In this document: piece by piece, positions 29,188 to 38,379 of the stretch
How the letters are laid out: every line of letters begins with the position of its first letter
Position numbering within the stretch: position 1 is the first letter of the stretch
Made by a program: the position numbers and the translations under genes
The notes under the pieces: generated by a model
What the model was told of the DNA's origin: nothing
The model's input: the letters and a program-made list of their open reading frames with translations, nothing else
The model's database searches: none
From: Pseudomonas inefficax
Lineage (GTDB): Bacteria > Pseudomonadota > Gammaproteobacteria > Pseudomonadales > Pseudomonadaceae
Direction: 5' to 3'
Assembly: GCF_900277125.1 (NCBI RefSeq)
Contig: NZ_OPYN01000224.1
Span: 124,001-188,000, forward strand
DNA: 64,000 nt

Positions 29188-29996
29188 GCCTGCCCACCCT
29201 GCACGACTTCCATCGCCCCTTGGGCAGCACCGGTTTCAAGGTTTCGCCACTAGGCCTGGGCACGGTCAAGCTGGGCCGCGACCAGGGCGTGAAGTACCCG
29301 ACCGGTTTCACCATTCCCGGCGACGACGAAGCCCGCCTGCTGCTGGCCCAGGCCCGCGAGCTGGGCATCAACCTGATCGACACCGCCCCAGCCTACGGCC
29401 GCAGCGAAGAGCGCCTGGGCCCGCTGCTGCGCGGCCAGCGCGACGAATGGGTGATCGTCAGCAAGGTTGGCGAAGAATTCGACAACGGCCAATCGCACTT
29501 CGATTTCAGCGCCACTCATACCCGCCGCTCGGTGGAACGCAGCCTGCGACGCCTGGAAACCGACCGCATCGAGCTGGTGCTGGTACATTCCGACGGCAAC
29601 GACCTGGCGATCCTGGAACAGCAGGAGGTCTACCAGACCCTTGCCGAGCTCAAGCAGGAGGGCAAGATCCTCGGCTTCGGCCTGTCCGGCAAGACCGTCG
29701 CTGGCGGCTTGAAGGCGCTGGAGCAAGGCGACTGCGCCATGGTCACCTACAACCTCAACGAACAAGCAGAACGCCCGGTACTGGACTACGCTGCCGAGCA
29801 CGGCAAGGCCATCCTGGTAAAGAAAGCCCTGGCCAGTGGGCATATCTGCCTGGCCCCCGGCGTTGACCCGGTGCAAGCCAGCTTCGAGCTGTTATTCGCC
29901 CACCCGGGCGTCAGCAGTGCTATCGTCGGCACCATCAATCCGTTGCACCTGGCCCACAACGTGGCCACCGTCGCCCGTATCCTGGGCCAGCATTGA
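29184..29996 (+). CDS. Aldo/keto reductase
   Basis: NADPH-type TIM-barrel oxidoreductase of 270 residues. Motifs: LGLGTVKLGRDQGVKYP near the N-terminus, LIDTAPAYGRSEERLG carrying the catalytic Asp and Tyr, and the phosphate-binding C-terminal end SSAIVGTINPLHLAHN. The lysine and histidine of the tetrad lie in VSKVG and LVLVHSDG. It is translationally coupled to the FAD oxidoreductase and followed at 50 bases by a gene of unknown function. The substrate is unknown. Confidence 0.88.
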   Translation: MSLPTLHDFHRPLGSTGFKVSPLGLGTVKLGRDQGVKYPTGFTIPGDDEARLLLAQARELGINLIDTAPAYGRSEERLGPLLRGQRDEWVIVSKVGEEFDNGQSHFDFSATHTRRSVERSLRRLETDRIELVLVHSDGNDLAILEQQEVYQTLAELKQEGKILGFGLSGKTVAGGLKALEQGDCAMVTYNLNEQAERPVLDYAAEHGKAILVKKALASGHICLAPGVDPVQASFELLFAHPGVSSAIVGTINPLHLAHNVATVARILGQH

Positions 29997-30046
29997 GTTG
30001 CCCCAGGCCCACGGGCCTGGACTGACCCGACGCAAGGAGGAGCCTC

Positions 30047-31015
30047 GTGGCGCGAACGCTGATCCGCAAGAACCCGAGCAACTTCAAGACACTGCCGCTG
30101 CATGTCGAGGCCACGCCCGAAGGGCTGATCTACCAGAGCATCGGCATGCCGCTGAACTTTGCCCAGACCCAACAGCGGCGCAAGGCCATCCAGTTGCCCG
30201 ACGTGCAGCGCTTCGTGGTCGAACTGGCCAACCTGGGTGTGTCGGTACGGCTGACCCTGCATTGGCAGAACCGCGATTACTGGGTGCTGGTGCGTCAGCG
30301 CCGGCAAGATCGCGGCGATGTGGTGCTGAAACTGATTTCCGGCTATGTGCCAGCACAGGAACTGAACCTGCCATTGCACACGGCTGTGCAGGAAGTGGCC
30401 GAGGAATGCCTGCTGGAAACACCGGAAGGCTGGCTGGGCGGGCGCTTCAACGACACCTGGCTGCCGGTACCCTACGCTGCCGCCCTGCACTACCGCGAAA
30501 CGCCGCACTTCGTGCTGACCCCGGAGTCCGGTGCCGCGCGCCCGGTGCACTGCGGCAAGCTGATGCTGCTGGAACGGCCACGGGCGTATGTGCACTTGCC
30601 CACCGCCTCGCTGCAACTGATCTACGACATGCGCCTGCAGGTACCCCGGGACGCCAAGAAGCTCAGCCTGTTCCATGTTGATGAACGGCTGGAGGGCGAC
30701 CAACTGGTGGCACGGCTAAACCGCAAACGGCCAGATCTGTACCTGATGCCATTGAAAGACGGCCAGCCACTGGCTGAGCTGTATACCGTGAAGAAGGATG
30801 AACTGGTGCCGGCGAGCACGCGCGGGCTGTACCTGGCCGAGAGTTTTGCCCGACAGGAGGGCTGGGTGGTCACGGACGAGCGGGTGCGCTGGAAGGATTG
30901 GGTGAAACAGCAGGGGTTGGTGGAGAACAAGCCGGTGCGGGCGTCGCACCTGCAGCGGTTTGGCGACAAGGCGCGGGAACTGCTGGTGCGGGCGCGGACC
31001 TCATTGCACAAGTAA
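30047..31015 (+). CDS. Protein of unknown function with a degenerate Nudix-like segment
   Basis: Protein of 322 residues. GTG start with a very strong AAGGAGG at 6 bases. I do not recognise a named family. Residues about 100-130 read SGYVPAQELNLPLHTAVQ then EVAEECLLETPEG, which follows the Nudix box only loosely (Gx5E then QEVAEECLL with two extra residues and Gln/Leu in place of the usual Arg/Gly). The fold could be Nudix-like without normal catalysis. The rest has many basic residues in the C-terminal 60. It is third gene after the FAD oxidoreductase and aldo/keto reductase genes. Soluble; no signal or membrane segment. Confidence 0.7.
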   Translation: MARTLIRKNPSNFKTLPLHVEATPEGLIYQSIGMPLNFAQTQQRRKAIQLPDVQRFVVELANLGVSVRLTLHWQNRDYWVLVRQRRQDRGDVVLKLISGYVPAQELNLPLHTAVQEVAEECLLETPEGWLGGRFNDTWLPVPYAAALHYRETPHFVLTPESGAARPVHCGKLMLLERPRAYVHLPTASLQLIYDMRLQVPRDAKKLSLFHVDERLEGDQLVARLNRKRPDLYLMPLKDGQPLAELYTVKKDELVPASTRGLYLAESFARQEGWVVTDERVRWKDWVKQQGLVENKPVRASHLQRFGDKARELLVRARTSLHK

Positions 31016-31020
31016 GACTC

Positions 31021-31142
31021 TGGGGCTGCTGCGCAGCCCGTCGCGACACAAGGCCGCTCCTACAGGGGACCGCGCAAGCCTTGAAGTTGAACGGCCTGGT
31101 GTAGGAGCGGCCTTGTGTCGCGATGGGCCGCAAAGCGGCCCC
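31021..31142. repeat. REP inverted pair
   Basis: Two inverted arms, CGCGACACAAGGCCGCTCCT and GTAGGAGCGGCCTTGTGTCG, with outer GGGGCTGC / GCGGCCCC hairpins. It lies between the convergent unknown gene and hldE. Confidence 0.85.
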
Positions 31143-31149
31143 AGCTTTC

Positions 31150-32571
31150 TCAGTTCTTGCGAATCTTCTCGACGATCGCCGTGGTCGAGCTGTTCTCGAC
31201 CAGCCCCAGCACCTTCACGGTACCGCCATAGGCCTTGACGATATCGGCACCCACCACCTGGTCGATGCCATAATCACCACCCTTGACCAGAACGTCCGGC
31301 TTGACTTGGCTCAGCAGGTTCTCCGGCGTGCCCTCGGGGAAGCTGATGACCCAGTCCACAGCCCCCAGCCCCGCCAGTACGGCCATACGCCGGTCGACGC
31401 TGTTGATCGGCCGGCCCGGCCCTTTCAGGCGGCTGACCGAGGCATCGTCGTTGACCGCGACGATCAGGCGATCGCCCTGGGCCCGCGCCTGCTCCAGGTA
31501 GGTCACATGCCCGGCATGCAGGATGTCGAAGCAGCCGTTGGTGAAAACGATCTTCTCTTTGTGTGCCCGAGCGTCATCAATGGCCAGCAGCAATTGCTCC
31601 AGGCCCAGCACACCGCGCTCGGAGCCTTCCTCGCGCTGGATCGCCCGGCGCAGCTCGGGGGCGCTGATCGCAGCCGTACCCAGCTTGCCGACCACGATGC
31701 CCGCTGCCAGGTTGGCCAGGGCCACTGCGTGGGGCAGGTCCTCGCCGGCAGCGATGGCCGCAGCGAGGGTGGAGATGACAGTATCGCCCGCACCGGTCAC
31801 GTCAAACACTTCACGCGCCCGCGCCGGCAGGTGCAGCGCCGGCTGGCCGCTGCGCAGCAGGGTCATGCCGTGCTCGCCACGTGTCACCAGCAAGGCGCCC
31901 AGGTCCAGGTCCTGCAGCAGCTGCAGGCCCTTGGCGACCAGCTCGGCTTCATCGGCGCAACGGCCGACGATGGTCTCGAACTCGCTGAGGTTAGGGGTGA
32001 TCAGGCTGGCACCACGGTAGATGGAAAAGTCCTTGCCCTTGGGGTCGGCCAGTACCGGAATGCCCTTGGCACGCGCCGCCTGGATCAGGCTCTGGTGGTT
32101 TTTCAGTGCGCCCTTGCCGTAGTCGGACAGGACCAGCACCTTGACGCCCTCGAGCAGGCTGTCGACCTCGGCACCCAGCGACAGCGGGTCGGTGGCGAAC
32201 GGTTCTTCGAAATCGATGCGCAGCAACTGCTGGTGACGGCTCATGACCCGCAGCTTGACGATGGTCGGCTGATGCGCGATGCGCTGGAACACCGAGCGCA
32301 CGCCTGCAGCCTGCAAGCTGTTGGCCAGGCTGTCGGCGGCCTCGTCCTGGCCGGTGACGCCAATCAGCGAAGCCGGTGCACCCAGCGCGGCGATGTTCAA
32401 GGCAACGTTGGCCGCGCCGCCGGGGCGATCCTCGATCTGATCGACCTTGACCACCGGGACTGGCGCTTCAGGCGAGATACGCGAAGTACCGCCATGCCAG
32501 TAGCGGTCGAGCATGACATCGCCGACCACCAGTACCGGGGCTTGATCGAAACGCGGCATGGACAACTTCAT
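31150..32571 (-). CDS. hldE: Bifunctional heptose 7-phosphate kinase / 1-phosphate adenylyltransferase
   Basis: Makes ADP-heptose for the LPS inner core. The 473-residue protein has an N-terminal PfkB-type kinase domain (about 1-320, with PGGAANVALNIAALG and the catalytic VTGAGDTVIS). The C-terminal nucleotidyltransferase domain (about 340-473) carries FTNGCFDILHAGHVTYL with the HxGH motif. ATG at 32571 gives the usual length. It is the last gene of the minus-strand LPS block read from the carbamoyltransferase; msbA ends 130 bases upstream. Confidence 0.96.
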   Translation of the reverse strand: MKLSMPRFDQAPVLVVGDVMLDRYWHGGTSRISPEAPVPVVKVDQIEDRPGGAANVALNIAALGAPASLIGVTGQDEAADSLANSLQAAGVRSVFQRIAHQPTIVKLRVMSRHQQLLRIDFEEPFATDPLSLGAEVDSLLEGVKVLVLSDYGKGALKNHQSLIQAARAKGIPVLADPKGKDFSIYRGASLITPNLSEFETIVGRCADEAELVAKGLQLLQDLDLGALLVTRGEHGMTLLRSGQPALHLPARAREVFDVTGAGDTVISTLAAAIAAGEDLPHAVALANLAAGIVVGKLGTAAISAPELRRAIQREEGSERGVLGLEQLLLAIDDARAHKEKIVFTNGCFDILHAGHVTYLEQARAQGDRLIVAVNDDASVSRLKGPGRPINSVDRRMAVLAGLGAVDWVISFPEGTPENLLSQVKPDVLVKGGDYGIDQVVGADIVKAYGGTVKVLGLVENSSTTAIVEKIRKN

Positions 32572-32668
32572 GGGCAACCCATATGAAAATAATGAACAGG
32601 GGCAGGATATTAGCACAGGGTAGACGACGGCTTTATGGCCAGATCACCCCAGGAAAATTCCCGTGACA

Positions 32669-32691
32669 ATCGGGGCCGCGATGGCCCCGAT
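32669..32691 (-). terminator. GC-rich hairpin after msbA
   Basis: ATCGGGGCC and GGCCCCGAT form a perfect 9-bp stem around a 5-base loop, 11 bases past the msbA stop on the minus strand. No long U-run follows, so it may weaken read-through into hldE or protect the msbA message rather than stop transcription fully. Confidence 0.45.
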
Positions 32692-32701
32692 CAACGAGGG
32701 T

Positions 32702-34510
32702 TCAGGTGATATCGGCCTTGGCCGGCTCATCCAGGCCCATGGCATGCAGGCGGGCATAATGGCCATTGGCCGCGAGCAGCTCGGCATGGGTGCCGCGTTC
32801 GACCAGGCGGCCCTGGTCCATGACCAGGATCTGGTCGGCCTTCTCGATGGTCGACAGGCGGTGGGCGATCACCAGCGTGGTACGGCCCTGCATCACATGG
32901 TCCAGTGCAGCCTGGATATGCCGCTCGGACTCGGTATCCAGCGCCGAGGTGGCTTCGTCGAGGATCAGCAGCGGTGCGTTCTTCAACAGTGCCCGGGCGA
33001 TGGCTAGGCGCTGGCGCTGGCCGCCGGAGAGCAACACACCGTTTTCACCCACGTAGGTATCGAAGCCTTTTGGCAGCCGGTCGACGAACTCCTTGGCGTA
33101 GGCATCGGCCGCAGCGGCTTCGATGTCGGCGCGCGGGGCGCCGGCCAGGTCACCATAGGCGATGTTGTTGGCCACGGTATCGTTGAACAGGGTGACATGC
33201 TGGGTCACCTGCGAAACGTGGCGACGCAGGTTGCGCAGACGATAGTCCTCGATCTCCACGCCATCGAGCAGGATCTGCCCGTGATCGTGGTGATAGAAGC
33301 GCGGGATCAGCGCTGCCAGGGTCGACTTGCCACTGCCGGAACGGCCGACCAGTGCAATCATCTGCCCTGGCTCGGCGACGAAGCTGATATCGCTCAACAC
33401 CTCACGCTCGGTACCTGGGTAGGTGAAGCTGAGGTTGCGCACTTCCAGGCGACCTTCCACCCGCTCCTTCTCGACGGTACCGCTGTCCACTTCAGGTGCT
33501 TCGTCCAGTTGTTCGAAGATGCTTTCGGCGCCGGCCAGGCCCTTCTGGATGGTGGAGCTGACTTCCGAAAGCTGACGAATCGGCTTGGGCAACAGACCGG
33601 CGGCGGTAATGTAAGCCACCAGGTCACCGGCAGTGGAATCACCGCGCAGGAACAGCACCAGGAACATCAGCGCGGCCATGGCGCTGTAGATCACCAGCTG
33701 CAGCATCGGCGTGTACAGCGAGCCGGTCTTGGTCATATGCAGCTGCTTGTCGGTATTGCTCTGGCTGGCCTTGCCGAACCGCTGCTGCTCGTAGGCCTCG
33801 CCGCCGAAGCTGCGCACCACGCGGTAGCCCTGGATGGTTTCCGAGGCGACATGGGTGACATCCCCCATGGCCACCTGGATCTTCTTGCTCTGCTTGCGGA
33901 ATTTCTTGCTGGCGACGCTGACCATCACCGCGATCACCGGCAGGATGGCGACCATTACCAGGGTCAAGTGCCAGTTCATCCACAACAGGTAGCCGAACAG
34001 GAACACCACGGTCAGGCCTTCGCGGATCACCACCTTGATCGCATCGGTGGCAGCACCGGTTACCATTGTCACGTTGAAGGTAATGCGCGAGATCAAGTGC
34101 CCGGAGTTGTGGTTGTCGAAGTAGCGGTTAGGCAGCACCAGCAGCTTGTTGAACAGTTCCACACGCAGGTCGTGCACCAGACACAGGGAAACCTTGGCCA
34201 GGAAGTAGTTGCCAAGGAACGAGCCCAGCCCCTGCCACGCGGCGATCAGGATGATCAGCAGCGGCACCGCCTGCAGCAGTTGCAGGTCGCGCAGGTAGGG
34301 AACGTTGGGGAACAACACTGCTTCGGGGTTGCTCAGCCCATCGACGAAATACTTCAGGATCCCGGCCAGCATCGGCTGGGTCGAGGCAAAGATCACGAAA
34401 CCGATGATGCTCAGCAGGAAAATGCCGACATAGGGTTTCACATAGCTCAGCAGCCGGAAGTAGATCTTCAGGCTGGAGGTGTGTTCCGCCGATCGCGGTG
34501 TTTCGGCCAT
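32702..34510 (-). CDS. msbA: Lipid A export ATP-binding/permease MsbA
   Basis: ABC exporter half-transporter that flips lipid A-core across the inner membrane. The 602-residue protein has six membrane helices (about 20-330) and a nucleotide-binding domain. That domain has Walker A GRSGSGKSTLAALIP, signature LLSGGQRQRLAIARALL, Walker B LLILDEATSALD and switch His in VIAHRLST. I prefer the ATG at 34510 over the in-frame TTG two codons upstream. It sits 15 bases after the O-antigen ligase gene stop and is co-transcribed with it. Confidence 0.94.
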   Translation of the reverse strand: MAETPRSAEHTSSLKIYFRLLSYVKPYVGIFLLSIIGFVIFASTQPMLAGILKYFVDGLSNPEAVLFPNVPYLRDLQLLQAVPLLIILIAAWQGLGSFLGNYFLAKVSLCLVHDLRVELFNKLLVLPNRYFDNHNSGHLISRITFNVTMVTGAATDAIKVVIREGLTVVFLFGYLLWMNWHLTLVMVAILPVIAVMVSVASKKFRKQSKKIQVAMGDVTHVASETIQGYRVVRSFGGEAYEQQRFGKASQSNTDKQLHMTKTGSLYTPMLQLVIYSAMAALMFLVLFLRGDSTAGDLVAYITAAGLLPKPIRQLSEVSSTIQKGLAGAESIFEQLDEAPEVDSGTVEKERVEGRLEVRNLSFTYPGTEREVLSDISFVAEPGQMIALVGRSGSGKSTLAALIPRFYHHDHGQILLDGVEIEDYRLRNLRRHVSQVTQHVTLFNDTVANNIAYGDLAGAPRADIEAAAADAYAKEFVDRLPKGFDTYVGENGVLLSGGQRQRLAIARALLKNAPLLILDEATSALDTESERHIQAALDHVMQGRTTLVIAHRLSTIEKADQILVMDQGRLVERGTHAELLAANGHYARLHAMGLDEPAKADIT

Positions 34511-34525
34511 TATCAAGCTCGCTGT

Positions 34526-35701
34526 TCAGGTTGAACCGGAAATTTTACCACAGGCGCCATTTTCGGCACTCCCCCATGGCAGCAACATGGCCAGGCCCAC
34601 GGGCAGCCAGCTGATGAACCATTCGGCACGTGGCGTACCGGTGAGGCTGGCGGCATCGAACTGCATCGCCAGGGTGGAGTACACCCAGAAGCCGAGCAGG
34701 ATCTTGCCGAACAGCGTGCCGCGTGCGCGTACGATTTCACCCAGGGTGTACAGCCACACCATGACCCACAGCAGCATGCCGGGCAGGCCCATCTCCACGG
34801 CGATGTGGGTGAACATGTTGTGGGTATGGTCGAAGTGCTTGCCCACAGCACTCACATCGTAGGCAGCACCCAGGCCAAGCCCGGTCCACGGGTGCGCGGC
34901 GATCATGTCAACCACAGCATGGAAGATTTCCGGCCGGTAGGACGAGCCGCGGTGGGCGATCACGTCGTACACAAGATAGAAGGCCAGGCCGGTGGCGATG
35001 GCCGCCAGCATGGCGAACACCCGGCTGTGGCGGTCACGGAACCACAGCGGCGCCAGGATCACGGTGAGTACCAAGGCCAGGATTGCCCCACGGCTCTGGC
35101 TGAGCATGGCAAACAGGCCCAGGCAAACCAGTGCCGCCAGCCACAACAACTGCAGGCCACGTTGCCGCGGCGGCTCGTAAAGCAGGAAAAGCACGGCCGC
35201 ACCGATGACATAGGCGCCCAGGATCGGGTGCGATATCTCGCCGATGCCCTCCAGGCGTGCCAGCAAAGGCATGCCCAGCACACCATAGAAATGGATGACC
35301 GAAACCAGTGCGGCAACGGCCAGCAAGGCGCTGCCGGCCAGCAGCAGTTGACGAATGCGGGCCTGACCGAGCTGGCCCAGTAGCGGGAACGCCAGCAGGA
35401 ATACCAGGATGTAGAGCAGGCGCTTGGCCTCGCGCCCCGGGTCTTCTGCAGCCGACCAGACCAGGCTGAGCCCGCTCCACGCGAGCAGCAACGACACACT
35501 CCCCCACAAGGCAGGCTGACGCCGCCAGGCCTGTACGATGACCTGCCTCGCGGACCACGCCATTACCAGCGTCGGTAACCACAGGAACAGCACCAGGCCT
35601 TGCTGATAGACCTTGTTGCTCGGTGCCAGGGCAATCGCTGCCAGGAACCAGACCAGACCAAACCCCAACCAGGCTTGCGCCCAGCTTTTTTGATACAACA
35701 T
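34526..35701 (-). CDS. waaL: O-antigen ligase family protein
   Basis: Integral membrane protein of 391 residues with about 10-12 hydrophobic segments and a large periplasmic loop near residues 250-310 (RPEIFHAVVDMIAAHPWTGLGLG with the conserved HPWTG, and GKHFDHTHNMFTHIAVE where the catalytic histidine region lies). It joins O-polysaccharide or core sugars to lipid A-core in the periplasm. The symbol waaL is by position and family; which acceptor or donor it uses is not shown. It starts next to the divergent kinase-like gene. Confidence 0.8.
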   Translation of the reverse strand: MLYQKSWAQAWLGFGLVWFLAAIALAPSNKVYQQGLVLFLWLPTLVMAWSARQVIVQAWRRQPALWGSVSLLLAWSGLSLVWSAAEDPGREAKRLLYILVFLLAFPLLGQLGQARIRQLLLAGSALLAVAALVSVIHFYGVLGMPLLARLEGIGEISHPILGAYVIGAAVLFLLYEPPRQRGLQLLWLAALVCLGLFAMLSQSRGAILALVLTVILAPLWFRDRHSRVFAMLAAIATGLAFYLVYDVIAHRGSSYRPEIFHAVVDMIAAHPWTGLGLGAAYDVSAVGKHFDHTHNMFTHIAVEMGLPGMLLWVMVWLYTLGEIVRARGTLFGKILLGFWVYSTLAMQFDAASLTGTPRAEWFISWLPVGLAMLLPWGSAENGACGKISGST

Positions 35702-35801
35702 CCTTCCCCCGATGAACCAAAGACACCATCCAATGGTGCTACAACATTATTTTCGGCATTATTGCCGGTCATTCTGTTCGCCCGACGACAAGGCTCTATT
35801 C

Positions 35802-36407
35802 ATGCAATGCTCCCGGCTCCCCCAGGTCGACTTCGATCAGCTGACACAAGGCGCACAGGTGCTTGAGGCAGATAGCCATGGCGCCAAAGTCTACCTGCTC
35901 GCGGATGGTAATTTCCTCAAGGTTTTTCGTAGAAAGCGGTTGATTTCATCTGCACTGCTGCGCCCGTACTCGCAGCGCTTCGTCGACAACGCCGCACGCC
36001 TTGCACAACTGGGCATCCCCACACTGGAAGTAATCAGCCAGCACAAGCTCGACCTGCCAGGCCGCACCGCCGTGCTGTACCGCCCGCTGCCTGGGCGTAC
36101 CTTACTGCAGATGTCGCGCGATGAAGGTTTCAGCTGGGACACCTACCTGCCGCGCCTGATCGAACTGATCCGTCAACTGCACCGCAGCGGCGTGTACTTC
36201 CGCTCGTTGCACCTGGGCAATGTGGTGGTCACTCCCGACCAGCACCTGGGGCTGATCGACGTGGCCGACATGCGCTTCCTGCGCCCGCCACTGTCGGCGC
36301 GCATGATTCGGCGCAACGTGCAGCATATGGTGCGATACATCGAGCGGGAGAACCTGGGCGACCGGTTCCCCCTTGCCGCCTTCGAGGCAGCCCTGCTGGC
36401 ACGCTGA
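35802..36407 (+). CDS. LPS kinase-like protein (called toluene-tolerance protein in some P. putida genomes)
   Basis: Protein of 201 residues with a protein-kinase-like fold. An N-terminal GAKVYLLADGNFLKVFRRKR carries a lysine in the place expected for ATP binding. The catalytic loop reads YFRSLHLGNVVVTPDQ and the metal-binding loop GLIDVADMRFL. The LHLGN and DVAD sequences are typical of WaaP/RIO-like sugar kinases. The ATG at 35802 has AAGG 8 bases upstream; a longer frame from 35712 would leave only 10 bases to the divergent waaL start. It is the only plus-strand gene in the LPS block and converges on a glycosyltransferase (3-base gap). A role in heptose phosphorylation is inference. Confidence 0.65.
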   Translation: MQCSRLPQVDFDQLTQGAQVLEADSHGAKVYLLADGNFLKVFRRKRLISSALLRPYSQRFVDNAARLAQLGIPTLEVISQHKLDLPGRTAVLYRPLPGRTLLQMSRDEGFSWDTYLPRLIELIRQLHRSGVYFRSLHLGNVVVTPDQHLGLIDVADMRFLRPPLSARMIRRNVQHMVRYIERENLGDRFPLAAFEAALLAR

Positions 36408-36410
36408 GCG

Positions 36411-37502
36411 TCAGCTGCGCAGCAGGCTTTGCGAGCCGTGGCAGAATGCTTGCCAGGCCTGCTCCGGCGCCAGCGCCTCACGCTGCCGGGCAGCTACCGC
36501 CGGGGCACCGAGCACCGAGCAACGTTCGATCGCCTCGGCCCAGGCATTTTCATTGGCTACAGGCAAATAGCCACCGGTGTCCTGCAGCTGCTCGCGGAAC
36601 ACCTGCAGGTCGCTGCACACCACCGGCACATCGGCCATGACCGCCTCCTGCACCACCAGCCCCAGGCCTTCGGAGCGCGAAGGCACCAATAGCCAGTCGA
36701 ATGCCCGGTACAACTGCTGCAGGTCGTCGCGGTGACCGCTCAAGTGAACACGCCCGGCCAGGCCCAATGCGTCGATACGGGCTTGCAGCACCTCATGCTG
36801 AGGGCCTTCACCGATTATTGCCAACTGCAGGTTCGGCTGACGTACACAGGCCTTGGCGAACGCCTCGATCAGCATCTCGAAACCCTTGCTTTCCACCAGC
36901 CGCCCGACCGCACCCAGCATCACCCCGGTTACCGGTGGCAATTGCAGGGCTCGCCTGGCCGCCTCCCGGCTTAGCAACGGCTCGGCGAAAGCCAGCGGGT
37001 CAAGGGCCATGCGCAAAGTCTGCACCGGTCTGCCAAGGTCGTGTTCGAGCGATGTGGCAAGCGTCTGCGAAACGGCGGCGATGCTCAGCCGATCGGCAGG
37101 GAACATGCGCAGCAGGCGAATATCACTGGCATTCAGGCGCGTCTTGCCGTGGAACAGCACCTTGGCACGTACCTGCGGAACCTGCTGCAACAACGGCAAC
37201 ACCAACCGCGCCACACCGACACCGTCAAGGAGCACGACCTCAGCCTGGGCCTCGTTCAGCGCCTTGCGCAAGCGCATGCGCAACCATGGGCGCAACAGGC
37301 GCCAGAAGTGCCGCCCTTTCAGCGCTCGTGCGGGCATATGCCATTCCCGGGTCGAACCAAGCCCACAGCAGAGCCCGCTACCCAGCAACAGCCAGTTACT
37401 GATCCGGGCATCGGCACCCGCGTGCGACAGTACCTGCCGATGCACCTTGTGGATGGACATGTACGGCGTTCCACCCGCCCACATCATATTGACGATGTTC
37501 AT
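36411..37502 (-). CDS. Glycosyltransferase family 4-type
   Basis: Protein of 363 residues with a GT-B fold. The N-terminal part begins MNIVNMMWAGGTPYMSIHKV; the C-terminal nucleotide-sugar domain has GAVGRLVESKGFEMLIEAF, LAIIGEGPQHEVLQARI, LSGHRDDLQQLYRAFDWLLV and the PSRSEGLGLVVQEAVMADVP (Ex7E) motif. It probably adds a sugar to the LPS core. ATG at 37502 follows a GAGAGGG stretch; ATGs upstream at 37520 and 37550 have no good ribosome site. Part of the core block, but the exact sugar cannot be read. Confidence 0.8.
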   Translation of the reverse strand: MNIVNMMWAGGTPYMSIHKVHRQVLSHAGADARISNWLLLGSGLCCGLGSTREWHMPARALKGRHFWRLLRPWLRMRLRKALNEAQAEVVLLDGVGVARLVLPLLQQVPQVRAKVLFHGKTRLNASDIRLLRMFPADRLSIAAVSQTLATSLEHDLGRPVQTLRMALDPLAFAEPLLSREAARRALQLPPVTGVMLGAVGRLVESKGFEMLIEAFAKACVRQPNLQLAIIGEGPQHEVLQARIDALGLAGRVHLSGHRDDLQQLYRAFDWLLVPSRSEGLGLVVQEAVMADVPVVCSDLQVFREQLQDTGGYLPVANENAWAEAIERCSVLGAPAVAARQREALAPEQAWQAFCHGSQSLLRS

Positions 37503-37539
37503 GGGCCCTCTCCCGCTCATGTCAGGTGGGACAGCGACT

Positions 37540-38313
37540 TCATTGAACAAAAATGGTGATTCCCATGCCGATCACGGCACCCGCCACCAGCGTCAATGCC
37601 AGCTTTATCCGATCACGTCTACGACGTTTGGCCTTGCGCTTCACTTCGATGGGCAAGGTCACGTGATTACCAAATCCGGTGTGCAATACTGCATCACCCT
37701 CCAGGGTGACCGCTGTAAGGTTTAACTCAGCGTAGCGTCGGGAAAGTGCCTTCTCTCCAGCATAGGCGGCAAATGGCGCGCAACGCTGGTAATCGCTCAA
37801 ACGACGCAGCCCCGGGTTGAGCGAAAACGCCTGCCACTCGGCCTTGTCGGACAGCAGCGGGTAGCATGGCACCCCGGCGATCACCTGGCGATCGCCCAGG
37901 CGGATGTACGGACTGTGGATGGCCAGGTCATGGGCATGGCTGCGCAGCCACACCTGCAACAGGTCGGGGCTGACCTCCAGGATGGCCCGTGAGTCTTCGA
38001 CGAAGCCCTGGCGATAGAAGCGCCAGTCATCCTCGCAGTGAAAGATGTAGGGCGTCTTGACGTGGCTGTAGGCCAGGTCGATAGACGGCAGCTGGCCCAG
38101 CTTGGGCCGGTTGACGAACACCTTGCAGTGCGATTTCCAGTGTTCCGGCACAGCGGCATGCACGGCATCGTCACCGGAATCTTCGGTGATGAACACTTCG
38201 CGAATGGGCGCGGTGTTGTAGCGATCGAAACTCTCAAGCGTATCTTTGAGCAGATCGAACCGCCCACAACTGGTCACGACGAGCGTGACGTCACTCTCAT
38301 TTGAAAAGCGCAC
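37540..38313 (-). CDS. GT-A fold glycosyltransferase-like protein
   Basis: Protein of 257 residues. GTG start with GGAG at 5 bases. The N-terminus DVTLVVTSCGRFDLLKDTLESF resembles family 2-type transferases. The motif FHCEDDWRF takes the DXD position. A basic C-terminal region is followed by a short hydrophobic tail (LALTLVAGAVIGMGITIFVQ), which may anchor it to the membrane. It lies between Ssg-like and GT4 genes in the LPS core block. Donor and acceptor unknown. Confidence 0.7.
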   Translation of the reverse strand: MRFSNESDVTLVVTSCGRFDLLKDTLESFDRYNTAPIREVFITEDSGDDAVHAAVPEHWKSHCKVFVNRPKLGQLPSIDLAYSHVKTPYIFHCEDDWRFYRQGFVEDSRAILEVSPDLLQVWLRSHAHDLAIHSPYIRLGDRQVIAGVPCYPLLSDKAEWQAFSLNPGLRRLSDYQRCAPFAAYAGEKALSRRYAELNLTAVTLEGDAVLHTGFGNHVTLPIEVKRKAKRRRRDRIKLALTLVAGAVIGMGITIFVQ

Positions 38314-38379
38314 CGGACTCCCTCCGCATTGCGACTATCGACTTTCAACGCCCGTTCCTTGGGCGCGAAAGTTCTTATG

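Noticed and set aside
25071..31142. CRISPR-like array suggested by recurring GCCTTGTGTCGCGA elements
   Set aside because: The elements are inverted pairs at gene ends spaced by kilobases, not a regular array of direct repeats with spacers. They are REPs.
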